Shown here: piece after piece, positions 63,732 through 64,000 of the stretch
How the letters are laid out: the number at the start of each line of letters is the position of its first letter
How positions within the stretch are numbered: position 1 is the first letter of the stretch
Assembly: GCF_004099695.1 (NCBI RefSeq)
Contig: NZ_SCHL01000005.1
Span: 186,001 to 250,000 of the forward strand
Direction: 5' to 3'
Source: Methanosarcina sp. MSH10X1
Lineage (GTDB): Archaea; Halobacteriota; Methanosarcinia; Methanosarcinales; Methanosarcinaceae
Length of the DNA: 64,000 nucleotides
The notes under the pieces: generated by a model
What the model saw: only the letters and a program-made list of their open reading frames with translations
Told to the model about the DNA's origin: nothing
Databases searched by the model: none
Program-made: the position numbers and the translations under genes

Positions 63732-64000
63732 CCAAGAGCCCCGTTATTATATCTAAAATTTGAAACATTATTTGTAATTCAGTTCACAATCTTACAATTT
63801 TTTTGCTTAAAAGAAGTATACACTAGTATATAATTACATATCTAGTCCAAACTAAAGGCGGCCATGGGAAGTTCTTGAAAAGTGAGCTTCTTGAGAAATA
63901 TATTTTTTAAGCGATGGGTCATTTCCCTTTTTCAGCCTGGCAGATTTTAGATTTGCCTAAAATGCCTAATGGCGAAAAAATAATCTATATCAGAAATTTT
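63732..64000. other. Right-edge region with a possible truncated gene
   Basis: TATA-like words occur near 63820-63840. From ATG 63914 an open plus-strand frame (MGHFPFSAWQILDLPKMPNG) continues to the window end without a stop. There is no SD. It may be the start of a gene cut by the edge. The product is not recognised. Confidence 0.3.

Overview
The window reads as a chromosome segment of a Methanosarcina species, close to M. acetivorans or M. mazei. Evidence is the aspartate-semialdehyde sulfurtransferase plus NIL-ferredoxin pair (homologues of MA1821/MA1822), archaeal-type RibC and RibL, a sulfide-type Thi4, Pcc1, archaeosortase-targeted surface proteins, frequent TTG/GTG starts behind G-rich Shine-Dalgarno (SD) sequences, and long AT-rich intergenic regions. 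The left edge cuts a flavoprotein gene. The right edge may cut another gene.

Layout. 0-10.3 kb is core metabolism: CDC48 AAA+ ATPase, an HTH-CBS regulator with a palindrome just upstream, a class V aminotransferase, riboflavin and FAD genes (ribC, ribH, a class I aminotransferase, ribL), then the two-gene homocysteine operon. 10.3-22.3 kb is mixed: a secreted decapeptide-repeat protein, DUF166, AIM24, an esterase, a Mth938-like protein, MscS, a coiled-coil protein, a 110-bp tandem repeat array, AlaX, a 260-bp polypyrimidine tract and an F420-dependent oxidoreductase.

22.5-30.9 kb is a compact five-gene operon on the minus strand that stands out from everything around it. It encodes a 1116-residue protein with a lipase-like fold, DUF2272, peptidoglycan-binding repeats and a lytic-transglycosylase domain; a HEAGH zincin; a 791-residue protein with cationic amphipathic segments; and two unknown proteins. 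None has a signal peptide, and Methanosarcina has no peptidoglycan. I read it as a transferred antibacterial or injected-effector cassette and as the most interesting system in the window.

31-42 kb holds small and accessory genes: VOC, a CTP-dependent lipid-kinase-like protein, a 26-residue membrane peptide, a Na+/Ca2+ exchanger, four DUF2795 genes (one with an apparent ATA start), a CxxC-x17-CxxC protein, a three-gene TIR/zinc-ribbon operon, a Mop protein, a META lipoprotein and a second repeat array. 42-49 kb has Thi4, tRNA-His, a radical SAM/HhH enzyme, a Cu/Zn superoxide dismutase and a decayed P-type ATPase end. 49-55 kb is a run of three secreted surface proteins, two with PGF-CTERM-like tails. 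55-61 kb has tRNA-Gly, a RecJ-like DHH protein with Pcc1, a secreted papain-family protease, a ferritin-like protein with an apparent CTG start, and a LigD-type 3'-phosphoesterase. 61-64 kb is dense in toxin-antitoxin-like genes: STAS-like, PIN, two HicB-like proteins, DUF2283 and a frameshifted DUF4258-like partner.

All calls come from reading translated sequence and motifs by eye. No database search was run. Family names are from memory of the families, and several translation starts were moved on SD evidence.
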